From SAR92 bacterium BACL16 MAG-120619-bin48 (GTDB lineage Bacteria > Pseudomonadota > Gammaproteobacteria > Pseudomonadales > Porticoccaceae), in the NCBI GenBank assembly GCA_001438605.1, contig LIDE01000006.1:1-64000 (forward strand): 64,000 bases of DNA, written 5' to 3'. The position numbers were made by a program, and so were the translations under genes. Numbering within the stretch: the stretch's first letter is position 1; every line of letters begins with the position of its first letter. Below are positions 18,493 to 27,856 of the stretch, one piece after another. Below the pieces are notes generated by a model. The model saw nothing but the letters and a program-made list of their open reading frames with translations. It ran no database searches and had not been told where the DNA came from.

Positions 18493-20259
18493 ATGTTTAA
18501 ACGATTGACGATAGTCCTATTGCTAGTTGTCTCGGGTTTTAGTACTGCCCTAGCCTTTGCCAATAATGCCGAGGAAAAGAAACTACTGCGCATATTCGAC
18601 GAAATCTGGCAGTACGATATGACCCGTGACCCAACCTATGCCACCTATGTTGGATACCCCGGACAAAACGGCCTGTGGCCAGATGTCTCTCAAGCAGCAG
18701 TTGCAGCGGATACTGAAAAACGTCGCGAATTTCTCGCCAAACTGCGCAAAATCAATCGCAAACGATTGGGCGATGACAGCCTACTCGACTGGCAGCTCGT
18801 GGAGAAAAATCTTGCTGGCCAAGTCGACTCCTCCGAATTTCCCGACCAATATATTCTTATCCACCAGCGCGGCGGCGTGCAGCAAGGCATAGCAGAGACG
18901 CTCTCAATGATGCCGCAACGCAATCGGCAAGACTTCCAAGATCAGCTGACCAGACTGACCAACGCCTCCGCTTACATCGAGCAAAATATCGCCATGCTGC
19001 GAGAGGGTCTTGCCAAAGGAATTACTCCGCCACAAATCACCCTGCGCGATGTGCCACAACAAATTCGCAATACAATTCCAGAGGATGTAAATCAGTCGCC
19101 GCTGCTCAGCAGCTTCACAAATTTCCCTGACAGCATCAGCGACGAAGAAGAAGCCGCGCTCATTGCCGAGGCAAAACGCATTATCACCGAACAACTCTAC
19201 CCCGCGTTCAATCAGCTACTCGTGTTTATGGAAACTGACTATATACCGAATGCAGCATCGTCCATCGCGCTGTCAGATATGCCCGACGGGACAAACTGGT
19301 ACAACCATCGCGTAAAACAATTCACCACCTCCTCACTGACGGCAAAGGAGATTCACGAACTCGGGCTGAGCGAAGTCAAACGGATTCGCGCAGAGATGGA
19401 CAAGGTCATTGCCGATTCGGGTTTTGAAGGCAGCTTCAGCGAATTCACCCACTTTTTGCGCACAGACAAGCAGTTTTACATGACCAGCGCCGAAGACCTA
19501 TTGCGTGGCTACCGAGATATTGCCAAACGTGCCGACCCAGAGCTGGCCAAGCTATTTGGCACACTACCGCGTCTCCCCTATGGCGTAATTGCCATACCCG
19601 ACTACGCCGCTAAATCTCAAACAACCGCCTACTATTGGGGTGGCTCGAACAAGACAGGGCGAGCAGGCTACTTCTATGCCAACACCTACGCGCTGAACAC
19701 ACGGCCGACCTGGGAGATGGAAGCACTGACACTGCACGAGGCCATGCCTGGGCATCATCTGCAAATTTCAATTTCTCAAGAGTTACCCGAAACCCATCCG
19801 CTGCGACAAAACCTCAGCTACACCGGTTTTGTTGAAGGCTGGGGACTCTACGCAGAAAGTTTGGGCACTGAAATGGGGTTTTATACCGACCCTTACAACC
19901 GTTTTGGCCAGCTTTCCTATGAAATGTGGCGCGCCGTGCGCTTAGTGGTCGACACCGGCATGCACATGTTTGGCTGGGATCGACAGCGCGCTATCGACTT
20001 CTTTGCCAGCAACACAGCGAAAAGTCTGCACGATATAGAAGTCGAAATTGATCGCTATATTTCATGGCCAGGACAAGCACTTGCCTACAAATTAGGCGAA
20101 CTGAAGTTTAAAGAGCTGCGTGCCCAAGCAACAGAGAAGCTAGGTGATAAATTCGACGTGAGGGAATTCCATGACCAACTGTTAAACAGAGGTGCCTTGC
20201 CACTGGATATTTTAGAGCAGCGCATCAACGCATGGATCCTCAGCAGAGCGTCGAAATAA
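18493..20259 (+). CDS. DUF885 zinc-peptidase-like exported protein, copy 2
   Basis: A 588-residue paralogue of the preceding gene. The N-terminus is a cleavable signal (LTIVLLLVVSGFSTALAFA) without a lipobox cysteine, so this copy should be periplasmic or secreted while copy 1 is membrane-anchored. The metal motif is HEAMPGHH (415-422), followed by FVEGWGLYAESLG. ATG 18493 has AGAGGAAA upstream. The conserved metal residues in both copies argue for two active hydrolases with different location or specificity. Confidence 0.88.
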   Translation: MFKRLTIVLLLVVSGFSTALAFANNAEEKKLLRIFDEIWQYDMTRDPTYATYVGYPGQNGLWPDVSQAAVAADTEKRREFLAKLRKINRKRLGDDSLLDWQLVEKNLAGQVDSSEFPDQYILIHQRGGVQQGIAETLSMMPQRNRQDFQDQLTRLTNASAYIEQNIAMLREGLAKGITPPQITLRDVPQQIRNTIPEDVNQSPLLSSFTNFPDSISDEEEAALIAEAKRIITEQLYPAFNQLLVFMETDYIPNAASSIALSDMPDGTNWYNHRVKQFTTSSLTAKEIHELGLSEVKRIRAEMDKVIADSGFEGSFSEFTHFLRTDKQFYMTSAEDLLRGYRDIAKRADPELAKLFGTLPRLPYGVIAIPDYAAKSQTTAYYWGGSNKTGRAGYFYANTYALNTRPTWEMEALTLHEAMPGHHLQISISQELPETHPLRQNLSYTGFVEGWGLYAESLGTEMGFYTDPYNRFGQLSYEMWRAVRLVVDTGMHMFGWDRQRAIDFFASNTAKSLHDIEVEIDRYISWPGQALAYKLGELKFKELRAQATEKLGDKFDVREFHDQLLNRGALPLDILEQRINAWILSRASK

Positions 20260-20260
20260 C

Positions 20261-20932
20261 TTAAACCGTGTACGCAAGCATCCGGCTGAGCTCACAGAGA
20301 GAGCGGCCGGACTGCTCGCGCAAGTCAGAGAAAACATCCGCCACCAACCGTAAATCTTTCTGAGCTGTCGGACTAAATTTTTTCATCAACCCATGATGAA
20401 GCAGCGCATCACAGACATCTTTACTTAAAATAAACGTATCTTTGCCCATACTGCGCAACATAATAGGCCCCGTATTTCCGCCGAGCCGAGAACCCTTTTT
20501 CTTCAGCTCCAACCACAGCCCAACGATATCGTCTTCAGGCCAATCAGCAATAAACTGCGCAAAACTGCCGTGACTGCGCTGTTTGTCCAAAACGAATACG
20601 GCGTTGTCTCGCACTGCAACTATCTTGGTGAAATTGCGCACAATACGTGTATCCTGCGCCAGCTCTTCTAACTTCTCATCGCTGTAATAACCTATAGCAA
20701 GAGGATTGAACGCAGAAAACGCCTCTTCAAAGCCCGCCCATTTATTATCAATAACACGCCAGACAAAGCCCGCGCGAAAAATACACCGAGTCATCATCGA
20801 GAGATAGCGGTCGTCGGATATGGCAGACAGCTGCGCGGATGTTTTGGCCCTCGGCAAGGACGCTTCTAGCTCATCGATACCGCCTCGATTGTTAGCTGCC
20901 AAGGTATAGAGGCTGTTGTAGGTCATAGTCAC
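20261..20932 (-). CDS. DNA-3-methyladenine glycosylase I-like protein, divergent branch
   Basis: A 223-residue protein resembling Tag: RAGFVWRVIDNKWAGFEEAFSAFNP aligns with the Tag segment QAGLSWITVLKKRENYRACFHQFDP, and RIVRNFTKIVAVRDNA with GIIRHRGKIQAIIGNA. However, the Tag residue that reads the methylated base (Glu38 in E. coli) is replaced by Cys in my alignment, and the zinc-snap Cys/His residues are absent. It belongs to a known divergent branch annotated as 3-methyladenine glycosylase, whose activity I regard as unproven. Start is GTG 20932, with GGAG seven bases upstream. Confidence 0.75.
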   Translation of the reverse strand: MTMTYNSLYTLAANNRGGIDELEASLPRAKTSAQLSAISDDRYLSMMTRCIFRAGFVWRVIDNKWAGFEEAFSAFNPLAIGYYSDEKLEELAQDTRIVRNFTKIVAVRDNAVFVLDKQRSHGSFAQFIADWPEDDIVGLWLELKKKGSRLGGNTGPIMLRSMGKDTFILSKDVCDALLHHGLMKKFSPTAQKDLRLVADVFSDLREQSGRSLCELSRMLAYTV

Positions 20933-21017
20933 TGCTTTTCTCCCTCATCCTCATTTTAGACAGAGGAGTAATCTACTAAAAACCGGCAATCACATCTGTA
21001 ATCGCCGCTGCGCGATA

Positions 21018-21656
21018 TTAATAATCGTTGATAATTTTTAGGGTAAATAGGACCGACAGTGCAAGCAGAAAAACACCAAAAATCGCACTAAACCAGTGAC
21101 TTTTTTCCTCATAGCGCCGCACCATATGCGGCTGGGAAAGCAGCACAGCGACGCAACTATACCAGCCCATATCAACCACCGCGGCAATCAATGCCATCAC
21201 CACTTTTTGCCATAATGAGCTGCCCTCTGACACAAATTGGCTGAACAGGGCTGTAAAAAAGAACATTATTTTCGGATTGAGCAGCGCAATCAAACAGCCA
21301 TCTCGAATAGCCCACCATTTGTTAATCACCCTAACACCTGAGGGTACTTGGGTTGGTGGAACAGGCCCGTGCCTACTTGTAAGAAGCAACTTCACCGCCA
21401 AATGCAGAAGAAATAGACAGCCCGCGAGTTGGATAACAAAAAACAGGCCCTCATAGTGACTGAGGACAAAGGCCAATCCAAGAGCCGTGGTTAACGCATA
21501 GAGCCCCACTGTTAAGCCGTGGCTCACCGCGGCCAGCAGCCCAGCGGCCCTATTTTGAGTGACAGAGGTGGCAATGATTACCGCCAGACTAGGCCCAGGC
21601 GACATTGCCCCAAACAAACAGGCTAAAGTGACTGAGAGCCAAAACTGAGTATCCAT
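21018..21656 (-). CDS. LysE/RhtB-family amino-acid exporter
   Basis: A 212-residue membrane protein with about six hydrophobic segments. The N-terminal GAMSPGPSLAVIIATSV block is the LysE/RhtB family signature, and the length is typical. The family exports amino acids or their analogues; the substrate is not evident. It is separated from the Tag-like gene by 85 bases on the same strand and may share a transcript. Confidence 0.9.
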   Translation of the reverse strand: MDTQFWLSVTLACLFGAMSPGPSLAVIIATSVTQNRAAGLLAAVSHGLTVGLYALTTALGLAFVLSHYEGLFFVIQLAGCLFLLHLAVKLLLTSRHGPVPPTQVPSGVRVINKWWAIRDGCLIALLNPKIMFFFTALFSQFVSEGSSLWQKVVMALIAAVVDMGWYSCVAVLLSQPHMVRRYEEKSHWFSAIFGVFLLALSVLFTLKIINDY

Positions 21657-21869
21657 AGTGTATCCGCCGGAATTGAACCCATGCTGTTATACAGGGCAAT
21701 TGAAGATAAGAAAATGTGTTTTTAGTGGCAGCATCAATTGATTGCAAAATAAATTCTCATATCAACTAATACTAAAGTATTAGTACCTAAGAGCTATTTG
21801 TCAAAACTCTAAAATGCCTGACACTAACTGCCAAGGCGCACAAATACACTTATATACCAGCGGCGTTAA

Positions 21870-21918
21870 GATTTTTAGATTTTTAGATTTTTGTTTTGGT
21901 TTTGGTTTTGGTTTTGGA
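21870..21918 (+). repeat. short tandem repeats (TTTTTAGA-type and TTTTGG-type)
   Basis: Three copies of an ATTTTTAG-like unit run directly into four copies of TTTTGG. Such tracts are prone to slippage. They lie about 65 bases upstream of a small ORF and could alter its promoter spacing. Confidence 0.75.
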
Positions 21919-21982
21919 ATAGGCCTAAAAAAGCAGTCCGTTTCTACTAGAGCTCAACCTCCACTACAAACGTAACGATGGT

Positions 21983-22153
21983 ATGGACAAAATGACTTCA
22001 TCCCCACTAGAAAAACGCGCGGCTAATTTCCTTGAGGAGTCTTTTTTGGCTGGCTTTGATCGCTTTGACGCCTTTATAGCACAGTTAAGCAAGGCAGATC
22101 GCGAACGATTGATTGAGTTACTGTTATCGCATATGAAAAACGATGGGGATTGA
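21983..22153 (+). CDS. small hypothetical ORF (56 aa)
   Basis: ATG 21983 opens a 56-codon frame, charged and helical in character, containing LEKRAANFLEESFLAGF and ending LSKADRERLIELLLSHMKNDGD. It is convergent with the XRE regulator at 22178-22492. Its tail (LSKADRERL) resembles the tail of that regulator (LSDADRKALFARI), which hints at a shared dimerisation helix. No strong ribosome-binding site is visible, and no family is recognised. It may be a real small protein or a decayed fragment of a regulator. Confidence 0.4.
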   Translation: MDKMTSSPLEKRAANFLEESFLAGFDRFDAFIAQLSKADRERLIELLLSHMKNDGD

Positions 22154-22177
22154 AGATGGGGATTGAAATTTACCGGA

Positions 22178-22492
22178 TTATTCTAAGTCTTGCTCGATTC
22201 TAGCGAACAGCGCTTTACGATCAGCATCCGACAAAGATAAAATTCTTGTGTAAATATCCGCAACAATATTTGCTTTTTTGCCAGTTTTGATAGGTGCAAT
22301 AGGCTGGCTGTAAAGAGAATCAATGGGCACACCAAAATAGGTGGCAAGACGCGCCATAGAATCACGTCTAGGATCCTGCGTCACTTGACTAAGAATTCTG
22401 TTAATGGTCGGCTGCGGGACACCCGTCGCGCGGGACAGCGCGCTCTGGGAAATACCTTCCTGCTTCATTAATCTTGCTAATTCTTTGCTCAT
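22178..22492 (-). CDS. XRE-family transcriptional regulator
   Basis: A 104-residue protein with an N-terminal helix-turn-helix (ISQSALSRATGVPQPTINRILSQVT, residues about 14-38) of the Cro/CI type seen in phage-like repressors, and a short C-terminal helical segment (SLSDADRKALFARIEQDLE). GAGG lies five bases before the ATG. It stands alone, with low-complexity DNA on one side and 236 bases of AT-rich DNA on the other; no phage genes are near. Target genes are unknown. Confidence 0.85.
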   Translation of the reverse strand: MSKELARLMKQEGISQSALSRATGVPQPTINRILSQVTQDPRRDSMARLATYFGVPIDSLYSQPIAPIKTGKKANIVADIYTRILSLSDADRKALFARIEQDLE

Positions 22493-22728
22493 CTAAACCT
22501 CTCGCCTAACTGCCTAACCTGTGTAACCCATGGTCCTGCTCAATTTATCACCGCATTATCCTTACTTTGGCAATTCACTTTTACATTTATTTGCAAAATA
22601 AAAATTGTGCAAAAAATTCACAAATCTGGGCACATCACTGACTATTTAGCGGATAGACTGCAGTATTTTTAGTCTACATATGAGCGCCGCGCCAGTTCTA
22701 GCTTGAGCATTGGGTAGAAATCGCATTG

Positions 22729-23616
22729 TTAATCTGTGTTTTCCTTAATGATAGCCTGCAACACATCAGGACGATCAGTAATAATTCCACTGACGCCCAT
22801 CTGCATAAGTTCGCGCATTGTGTTTGGGTCGTTCACAGTCCAGACATCTACGTTGAGATTGAGTCGTTTACTGACATTTACCAAGGATTTTGTTATTACT
22901 TTAGTCCCATTCAATTCAGCAGGTAGTTGCACAGAATATCCTGGAGAGTTGTATAAGTGCGCGAGACCTAGCCATGCCAAAACCACAAACGTACGCGCTT
23001 CCGTTTCCCCTAAAGACGTGGGGATTTCGGGACATATTTTACGAAATCGTTCCAGTACATTGGTGTGGAAAGATCCTACTAGAACCTGATTTACTTTGTT
23101 GTGCTGCGTGACCAACTGACAGAGCGCCTCACCGGTTGCATCGTCATTTGGCTTTAGCTCAATGAGAAATCGCTCGCCAGGCAAGGCCTCGAAAAGTGAT
23201 TCCAAGGTTGAAATACGAATACCCGCCGGAGCCGTTTTGTCTGGATAGTCTTCCTTATGAAACCCTACCTCGTACTCCTGCAATTCAGCGAGTGTCATCT
23301 CGGCAATGTTGCCACTGCCATTTGTGGTTGAGTCAATGGTTGCGTCATGCCTGAGCACAACAACATTGTCTTTTGTTAGGTGGACATCAAGCTCAATTAC
23401 GTCGGCACCCACAGCAACCGCATTCACTGCAGCCTCTAGTGTGTTGCCCGGCAATAGCTCGCGGCCAGTACCATGGGCAATATTGCTAAAAGATTGATTT
23501 TGATAAAAAGGAATTGTTTTTACTGGGCCATAAACTGGCAGCATTAACAAAATTCCGTAACCAAGAACAACTGAAATCAGAGAAATAGCCAGTTTACGCA
23601 TAAAGATCTTCGCCAT
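22729..23616 (-). CDS. glycerophosphodiester phosphodiesterase, membrane-anchored
   Basis: Hydrolyses glycerophosphodiesters to glycerol-3-phosphate and an alcohol. The 295-residue chain begins with a hydrophobic signal or anchor (LAISLISVVLGYGILLMLPV), then the GDPD barrel: LLPGNTLEAAVNAVAVGADVIELDVHLTKD and LRHD, giving the metal-binding Glu, Asp and His. The usual first motif HRG is replaced by HGTG, although its histidine remains. It ends in TDRPDVL, the normal GDPD C-terminal strand. It is monocistronic; start 23616 or the internal ATG at 23601. Confidence 0.85.
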   Translation of the reverse strand: MAKIFMRKLAISLISVVLGYGILLMLPVYGPVKTIPFYQNQSFSNIAHGTGRELLPGNTLEAAVNAVAVGADVIELDVHLTKDNVVVLRHDATIDSTTNGSGNIAEMTLAELQEYEVGFHKEDYPDKTAPAGIRISTLESLFEALPGERFLIELKPNDDATGEALCQLVTQHNKVNQVLVGSFHTNVLERFRKICPEIPTSLGETEARTFVVLAWLGLAHLYNSPGYSVQLPAELNGTKVITKSLVNVSKRLNLNVDVWTVNDPNTMRELMQMGVSGIITDRPDVLQAIIKENTD

Positions 23617-23694
23617 TTCTAATACTGCAGCATATCAGACAAAGAGCGCTGTTGCCACTAACCAAATGGAGTAGCAACACTGGGCCGGACAGCG

Positions 23695-25632
23695 CTAGTG
23701 ATTCAAGCGATTATCAATGAGCTGCTGCACCACTGAAGGGTCGGCTAATGTTGAAGTGTCGCCAAGATTATCCAGCTCATTGGCCGCCACCTTGCGCAAA
23801 ATTCTGCGCATGATTTTTCCAGATCGTGTTTTCGGCAATCCTGGCGCCCATTGAATAATATCCGGCTTGGCGATGGGCCCTATTTCTTTGGCGCAGAGCG
23901 CAATTAACTCAGCGCGCAACTGCTCGTCCGGCTCGACGCCGGTCATTGGCGTGACGTAGCAATAGATACCTTGGCCTTTGATATCATGGGGGTACCCTAC
24001 CACCGCCGCTTCGGCAATTTTCTCATGTAATACCAAGGCACTTTCTACCTCGGCCGTGCCCATGCGGTGTCCCGAAATATTAATGACGTCATCCACTCGG
24101 CCGGTAATCCAATAATAACCATCGGCATCACGTCGCGCGCCGTCGCCGGTAAAATAATAGCCGGGATAGGGTTTAAAGTAAGTGTCGATAAAGCGCTGAT
24201 GATCGCCGTAAATCGAGCGAATTTGACTTGGCCAAGACGCTTTAAGCATCAACAAGCCTGCACCTTCGCCATCGATTTCATTGTTGTCCGCGTCAAGTAA
24301 CACGGGTTGAACGCCGAAAAATGGCAGCGTAGCTGAGCCCGGTTTGAGATCGGTGGCGCCCGGCAACGGTGTTAACATATGCGCTCCGGTTTCAGTTTGC
24401 CACCATGTATCAACAATCGGACAGCGGGAATCACCTACCACACGGAAGTACCACTCCCAGGCCTCCGGATTAATCGGCTCACCCACTGTGCCGAGCAATT
24501 TCAACGATTGGCGTGAGGTCCCCACCACCCATTGATCACCCGCTCCCATCAGCGAGCGAATCGCCGTGGGCGCTGTGTAAAACTGTGTTACTTGATGTTT
24601 GTCGACAACCTGCCAAAAACGCGATGCGTCCGGATAGGTGGGCACGCCCTCAAACATCAGGGTGATACCTCCATTGCAAAGTGGCCCGTAAACGCTGTAG
24701 CTATGACCTGTCACCCAGCCAACATCCGCCGTGCACCAAAAGATATCGCCCTCTTTGTAGTCAAAGGTATATTTGTGCGTCATGGCCGCCATCAGTAGGT
24801 AGCCGCCCGTGGTGTGCAAGACGCCTTTGGGCTTTCCGGTTGAACCCGAGGTGTACAGAATAAAGAGGGGATCTTCAGCGTCCATAATTTCCGGCACACA
24901 TTCCTCTGCTGCGGCGGCAGTAACGTCGTGATACCAGTGGTCGCGCCCCTCTGACCAATTGATGGCATTGCCGGTGCGCTTCACCACAATGCAGGTGTGG
25001 ACATTAGGACACTTTGACAGTGCCTGATCTGTATTGGCTTTTAGTGGAACCGGCTTGCCAGCGCGCAGGCCTTCGTCAGCGGTAATCACCACCTGACAGT
25101 CGGAATCAAGAATACGATCTTTTAATGCATCCGGAGAAAACCCACCAAAGACAACCGAGTGCACCGCTCCAATCCGCGCGCAAGCCAGCATCGCATAGGC
25201 GGCCTGCGGAATCATGGGCATGTAAATGCACACCCGATCACCCTTCTTCACACCGCGTTCGCGCAACACGTTGCCCAACCGCGACACCTGATCGTGCAGC
25301 TCAGAATAGCTAATCTGCGCGTCGTCGGCTGGATCATCACCCTCCCAAATAATGGCAGTCTGCTGCGCTCGCTTCGATAAGTGGCGATCAATACAGTTAA
25401 CCGCCACATTGAGTTTACCGCCACTAAACCAACTGGCCGCGCCCTGGCTTATATCGCTCTCACAGACAGTGTCCCAAGGACTGTTCCAAGTGAGAAATTG
25501 TGTCGCTTGATCGGCCCAAAACTGTTCGGGGTTGTCAATCGATTGACGATACATGGATTGGTAAGTCTGCCGATCGATCCAGGCAGTGTCGGACCAAGCT
25601 TGAGGAACAGGGTGAACAGGAAAATCGGACAT
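23695..25632 (-). CDS. acsA: acetyl-CoA synthetase
   Basis: Activates acetate to acetyl-CoA via acetyl-AMP. The 645-residue length is standard. Motifs are [22 protein letters not shown] (AMP-binding), [21 protein letters not shown], and the C-terminal [11 protein letters not shown], whose lysine is the acetylation-controlled catalytic residue in the family. It has AAGGA upstream of the ATG, stands alone, and lies beside hexR on the same strand. Growth on acetate from alkane or threonine breakdown fits the neighbourhood. Confidence 0.96.
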   Translation of the reverse strand: MSDFPVHPVPQAWSDTAWIDRQTYQSMYRQSIDNPEQFWADQATQFLTWNSPWDTVCESDISQGAASWFSGGKLNVAVNCIDRHLSKRAQQTAIIWEGDDPADDAQISYSELHDQVSRLGNVLRERGVKKGDRVCIYMPMIPQAAYAMLACARIGAVHSVVFGGFSPDALKDRILDSDCQVVITADEGLRAGKPVPLKANTDQALSKCPNVHTCIVVKRTGNAINWSEGRDHWYHDVTAAAAEECVPEIMDAEDPLFILYTSGSTGKPKGVLHTTGGYLLMAAMTHKYTFDYKEGDIFWCTADVGWVTGHSYSVYGPLCNGGITLMFEGVPTYPDASRFWQVVDKHQVTQFYTAPTAIRSLMGAGDQWVVGTSRQSLKLLGTVGEPINPEAWEWYFRVVGDSRCPIVDTWWQTETGAHMLTPLPGATDLKPGSATLPFFGVQPVLLDADNNEIDGEGAGLLMLKASWPSQIRSIYGDHQRFIDTYFKPYPGYYFTGDGARRDADGYYWITGRVDDVINISGHRMGTAEVESALVLHEKIAEAAVVGYPHDIKGQGIYCYVTPMTGVEPDEQLRAELIALCAKEIGPIAKPDIIQWAPGLPKTRSGKIMRRILRKVAANELDNLGDTSTLADPSVVQQLIDNRLNH

Positions 25633-25736
25633 GACTAGAGATCCTTCAACGCGAGAAATAAGTTCATGATCCTAGTCTAGAGGAAAGACTTGCAACAACT
25701 CAAGCGCGGGCCGTGAATCGACCTCGTTTGACAGTG

Positions 25737-26591
25737 CTACTCGCGCGGATAACGGGTCGGCTTTAAGCTATTTTTGATTCGCTCTAAGTGCGGCAAAAAA
25801 TCCGGCCCGCGACGCAGAGTCACACCGGTGGCCAACACATCAAGAATCACCAAATGGACAATGCGCGAGGTCATTGGCATGTATTCATCGGTGTTTTCTG
25901 GCACTTCAACATCCAGCGTTACACTGCTAACCAGGGCCAGCGGTGAACCGGGCGCGGTTAAACCGATAACGGTAGCACCATTGTTTCTGGCAATTTCCGC
26001 CACCTCGACCACTTCTTTGGTGCGGCCGGTGTGAGAGATAAAAAAGAACACATCCCCCGTACTGCCAGTAGACGCTAGCATGCGCTGCATCAACACGTCG
26101 TCGTGAAAAGACACGGGGAGATTAAAACGAAAGAATTTGTTTTCTGCGTCACGAGCAACTGAACCTGAGGCGCCCAAGCCGAAGAAGTAGATGCGTTTAG
26201 CTTGAATTAGCTTATCAACCACCTGATTGACAAGGTTGTGGCTGATGCGATCGCGCACCATGGCGAGATTATTAATAGTGCTATCAAAAATTTTCGGCGT
26301 GTAACTGACAACGTCATCATCGGGCTCCACGTTGCGGTTCACAAAACGCACGCCACTGACTAACGCTTTTGCCAAGCGCAGCTTAAAGTCGGGAAATCCT
26401 GAGGCATTAAAGCGCTTACAAAACCGATTGACACTGGGTTCGCTGACACCCGCGGCTTTTGCCAACGCCGCGATACTCGAACTGGTTGCGCGATCAGGAT
26501 CAGCCAGAATCACTCGGGCAACTTTGCTCTCAGACTTATTCAGACTGGGCAGCTGATCAGAAATAATATTAATCAAGTTTTGCGCATGCAT
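25737..26591 (-). CDS. hexR: RpiR-family regulator of central carbon metabolism
   Basis: A 284-residue regulator: N-terminal HTH (residues about 1-77; SSIAALAKAAGVSEPSVNRFCKRF) and a C-terminal SIS sugar-phosphate-binding domain (about 120-260; IYFFGLGASGSVARDAENKFFRF). HexR binds KDPG and releases its operators. The location, divergent from gap-pyk and near edd-zwf, together with matching palindromes at both promoters, supports the assignment. The ATG at 26591 has a weak ribosome-binding site but yields the standard family start. Confidence 0.93.
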   Translation of the reverse strand: MHAQNLINIISDQLPSLNKSESKVARVILADPDRATSSSIAALAKAAGVSEPSVNRFCKRFNASGFPDFKLRLAKALVSGVRFVNRNVEPDDDVVSYTPKIFDSTINNLAMVRDRISHNLVNQVVDKLIQAKRIYFFGLGASGSVARDAENKFFRFNLPVSFHDDVLMQRMLASTGSTGDVFFFISHTGRTKEVVEVAEIARNNGATVIGLTAPGSPLALVSSVTLDVEVPENTDEYMPMTSRIVHLVILDVLATGVTLRRGPDFLPHLERIKNSLKPTRYPRE

Positions 26592-26730
26592 AAGTATTTA
26601 GCCTTTTTGTTCGTAATATTCCTTATTAACGCCGCGTATTTTAGATTTTTTACACAGAAAAGTCCGATTTTCCTCTATAACGGTAATTATATTTCACATT
26701 TATCGTAGAAAAGCGGTATCACCACATAAA

Positions 26731-26750
26731 AATAGGTAAGTTTACCTATT
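26731..26750. promoter_or_regulatory. perfect 20-bp palindrome in hexR-gap divergent region
   Basis: AATAGGTAAGTTTACCTATT has two perfect 9-bp arms around a 2-base centre. It lies between hexR and gap and contains GTAA and TTAC half sites, but with shorter spacing than the HexR consensus. It is a strong operator candidate for HexR or another dimeric regulator. Confidence 0.6.
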
Positions 26751-26796
26751 AAAAGTAAACTAAATTGCCTATTAAACGCTTAAAGCTTATACTTTA

Positions 26797-26811
26797 CGTA
26801 AGTTTACTACA
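26797..26811 (+). promoter_or_regulatory. candidate HexR operator upstream of gap
   Basis: CGTAAGTTTACTACA matches 11 of 15 positions of the published gammaproteobacterial HexR motif TGTAATTAAATTACA (counting the central W positions as matches) and ends 16 bases before the gap ATG, a good position for repression. Confidence 0.5.
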
Positions 26812-26827
26812 CTATCAAGGTGTCACA

Positions 26828-27856
26828 ATGTATAAAATTGCTATTAATGGCTTTGGCCGTATCGGCCGCAACATTGTCCGTGCACTCTACGAGCGACCTG
26901 AGTTGCAAGACAAAATTAAAATTGTCGCCATTAATGATCTCGGCAGCCTCGAGATTAATGCCCATCTGCTGCAATTTGACAGTGTTCATGGTCGCTTCAA
27001 TCAGCAGGTAGAAGTCACTGACAACACTATTGTCATTAATGGTGATGTTATTCATTGGTCGAGTGAGCGCAATCCAGCAGATCTGCCCTGGAGCAAGCTC
27101 GGTGTAGATCTGGTTTGTGAGTGCACAGGTGTATTCACCTCTCGGGAAAAAGCTGCACTCCATCTCGCCGCCGGCGCCAAGAAAGTGCTGATTTCTGCCC
27201 CCGGCGCCGATGTCGATGCCACTGTTGTGTTCGGTGTCAACGACAACGTGCTCGACGGCTCACAAACGATTATTTCCAATGCTTCTTGCACCACAAATTG
27301 CTTAGCGCCCATGGTACAAACTCTTCATGAGTCTCTCGGGATTTTAAGTGGCTACATGACTACTGTGCACGCTTATACCAATGACCAGCACCTTAGCGAT
27401 GTTTATCACTCCGACGTGTACCGAGCTAGGTCAGCCACACAATCAATGATTCCCACTAAAACGGGTGCCGCGGCGGCTATCGGGCTGGTGCTGCCTGAGC
27501 TTGCCGGAAAACTCGACGGGCTCGCTGTGCGCGTCCCCACCATCAATGTTTCATTGGTTGACCTAACCTTTAATGCTGGGCGCGAAACAACCGCGGCTGA
27601 AGTCAATTCGATTCTGTTACAAGCGGCTCAAGGTCACCTCAAAGACGTTTTGTCTTACAGCGATAAACCACTTGTCTCTGCAGACTTTAATCACATCCCC
27701 TTTTCCTGCAACTTCGACGCTACACAAACCCGCGTCAATGGCTCGTTGGTTAAAGTGATGGCGTGGTATGACAACGAATGGGGCTTTTCCAACCGTATGT
27801 TAGATAACTCTCTGGCGTTACTCAGTGCAGCTGCGGAACAACAAAATGCCGCGTAG
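26828..27856 (+). CDS. gap: glyceraldehyde-3-phosphate dehydrogenase, type I
   Basis: Oxidises glyceraldehyde-3-phosphate to 1,3-bisphosphoglycerate with NAD(P), downstream of the Entner-Doudoroff aldolase. The 342-residue protein has [14 protein letters not shown], the catalytic cysteine in SNASCTTNC (Cys154) and the [12 protein letters not shown] signature. I start at ATG 26828 ([13 protein letters not shown]); the open frame to 26765 adds 21 unrelated residues. The stop overlaps the start of pykA by 11 bases, so the two are translationally coupled, and both should respond to HexR. Confidence 0.96.
   Translation: MYKIAINGFGRIGRNIVRALYERPELQDKIKIVAINDLGSLEINAHLLQFDSVHGRFNQQVEVTDNTIVINGDVIHWSSERNPADLPWSKLGVDLVCECTGVFTSREKAALHLAAGAKKVLISAPGADVDATVVFGVNDNVLDGSQTIISNASCTTNCLAPMVQTLHESLGILSGYMTTVHAYTNDQHLSDVYHSDVYRARSATQSMIPTKTGAAAAIGLVLPELAGKLDGLAVRVPTINVSLVDLTFNAGRETTAAEVNSILLQAAQGHLKDVLSYSDKPLVSADFNHIPFSCNFDATQTRVNGSLVKVMAWYDNEWGFSNRMLDNSLALLSAAAEQQNAA

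Larger units (their letters stand above)
21657..22177. other. 521-base low-complexity intergenic region
   Basis: No conserved gene is seen here. The stretch is AT-richer than its surroundings, with simple repeats at 21870-21918, a possible small ORF at 21983-22153, and a perfect 13-bp direct duplication at 22142-22167 (GATGGGGATTGAA twice in tandem) across that ORF's stop codon. Confidence 0.6.
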
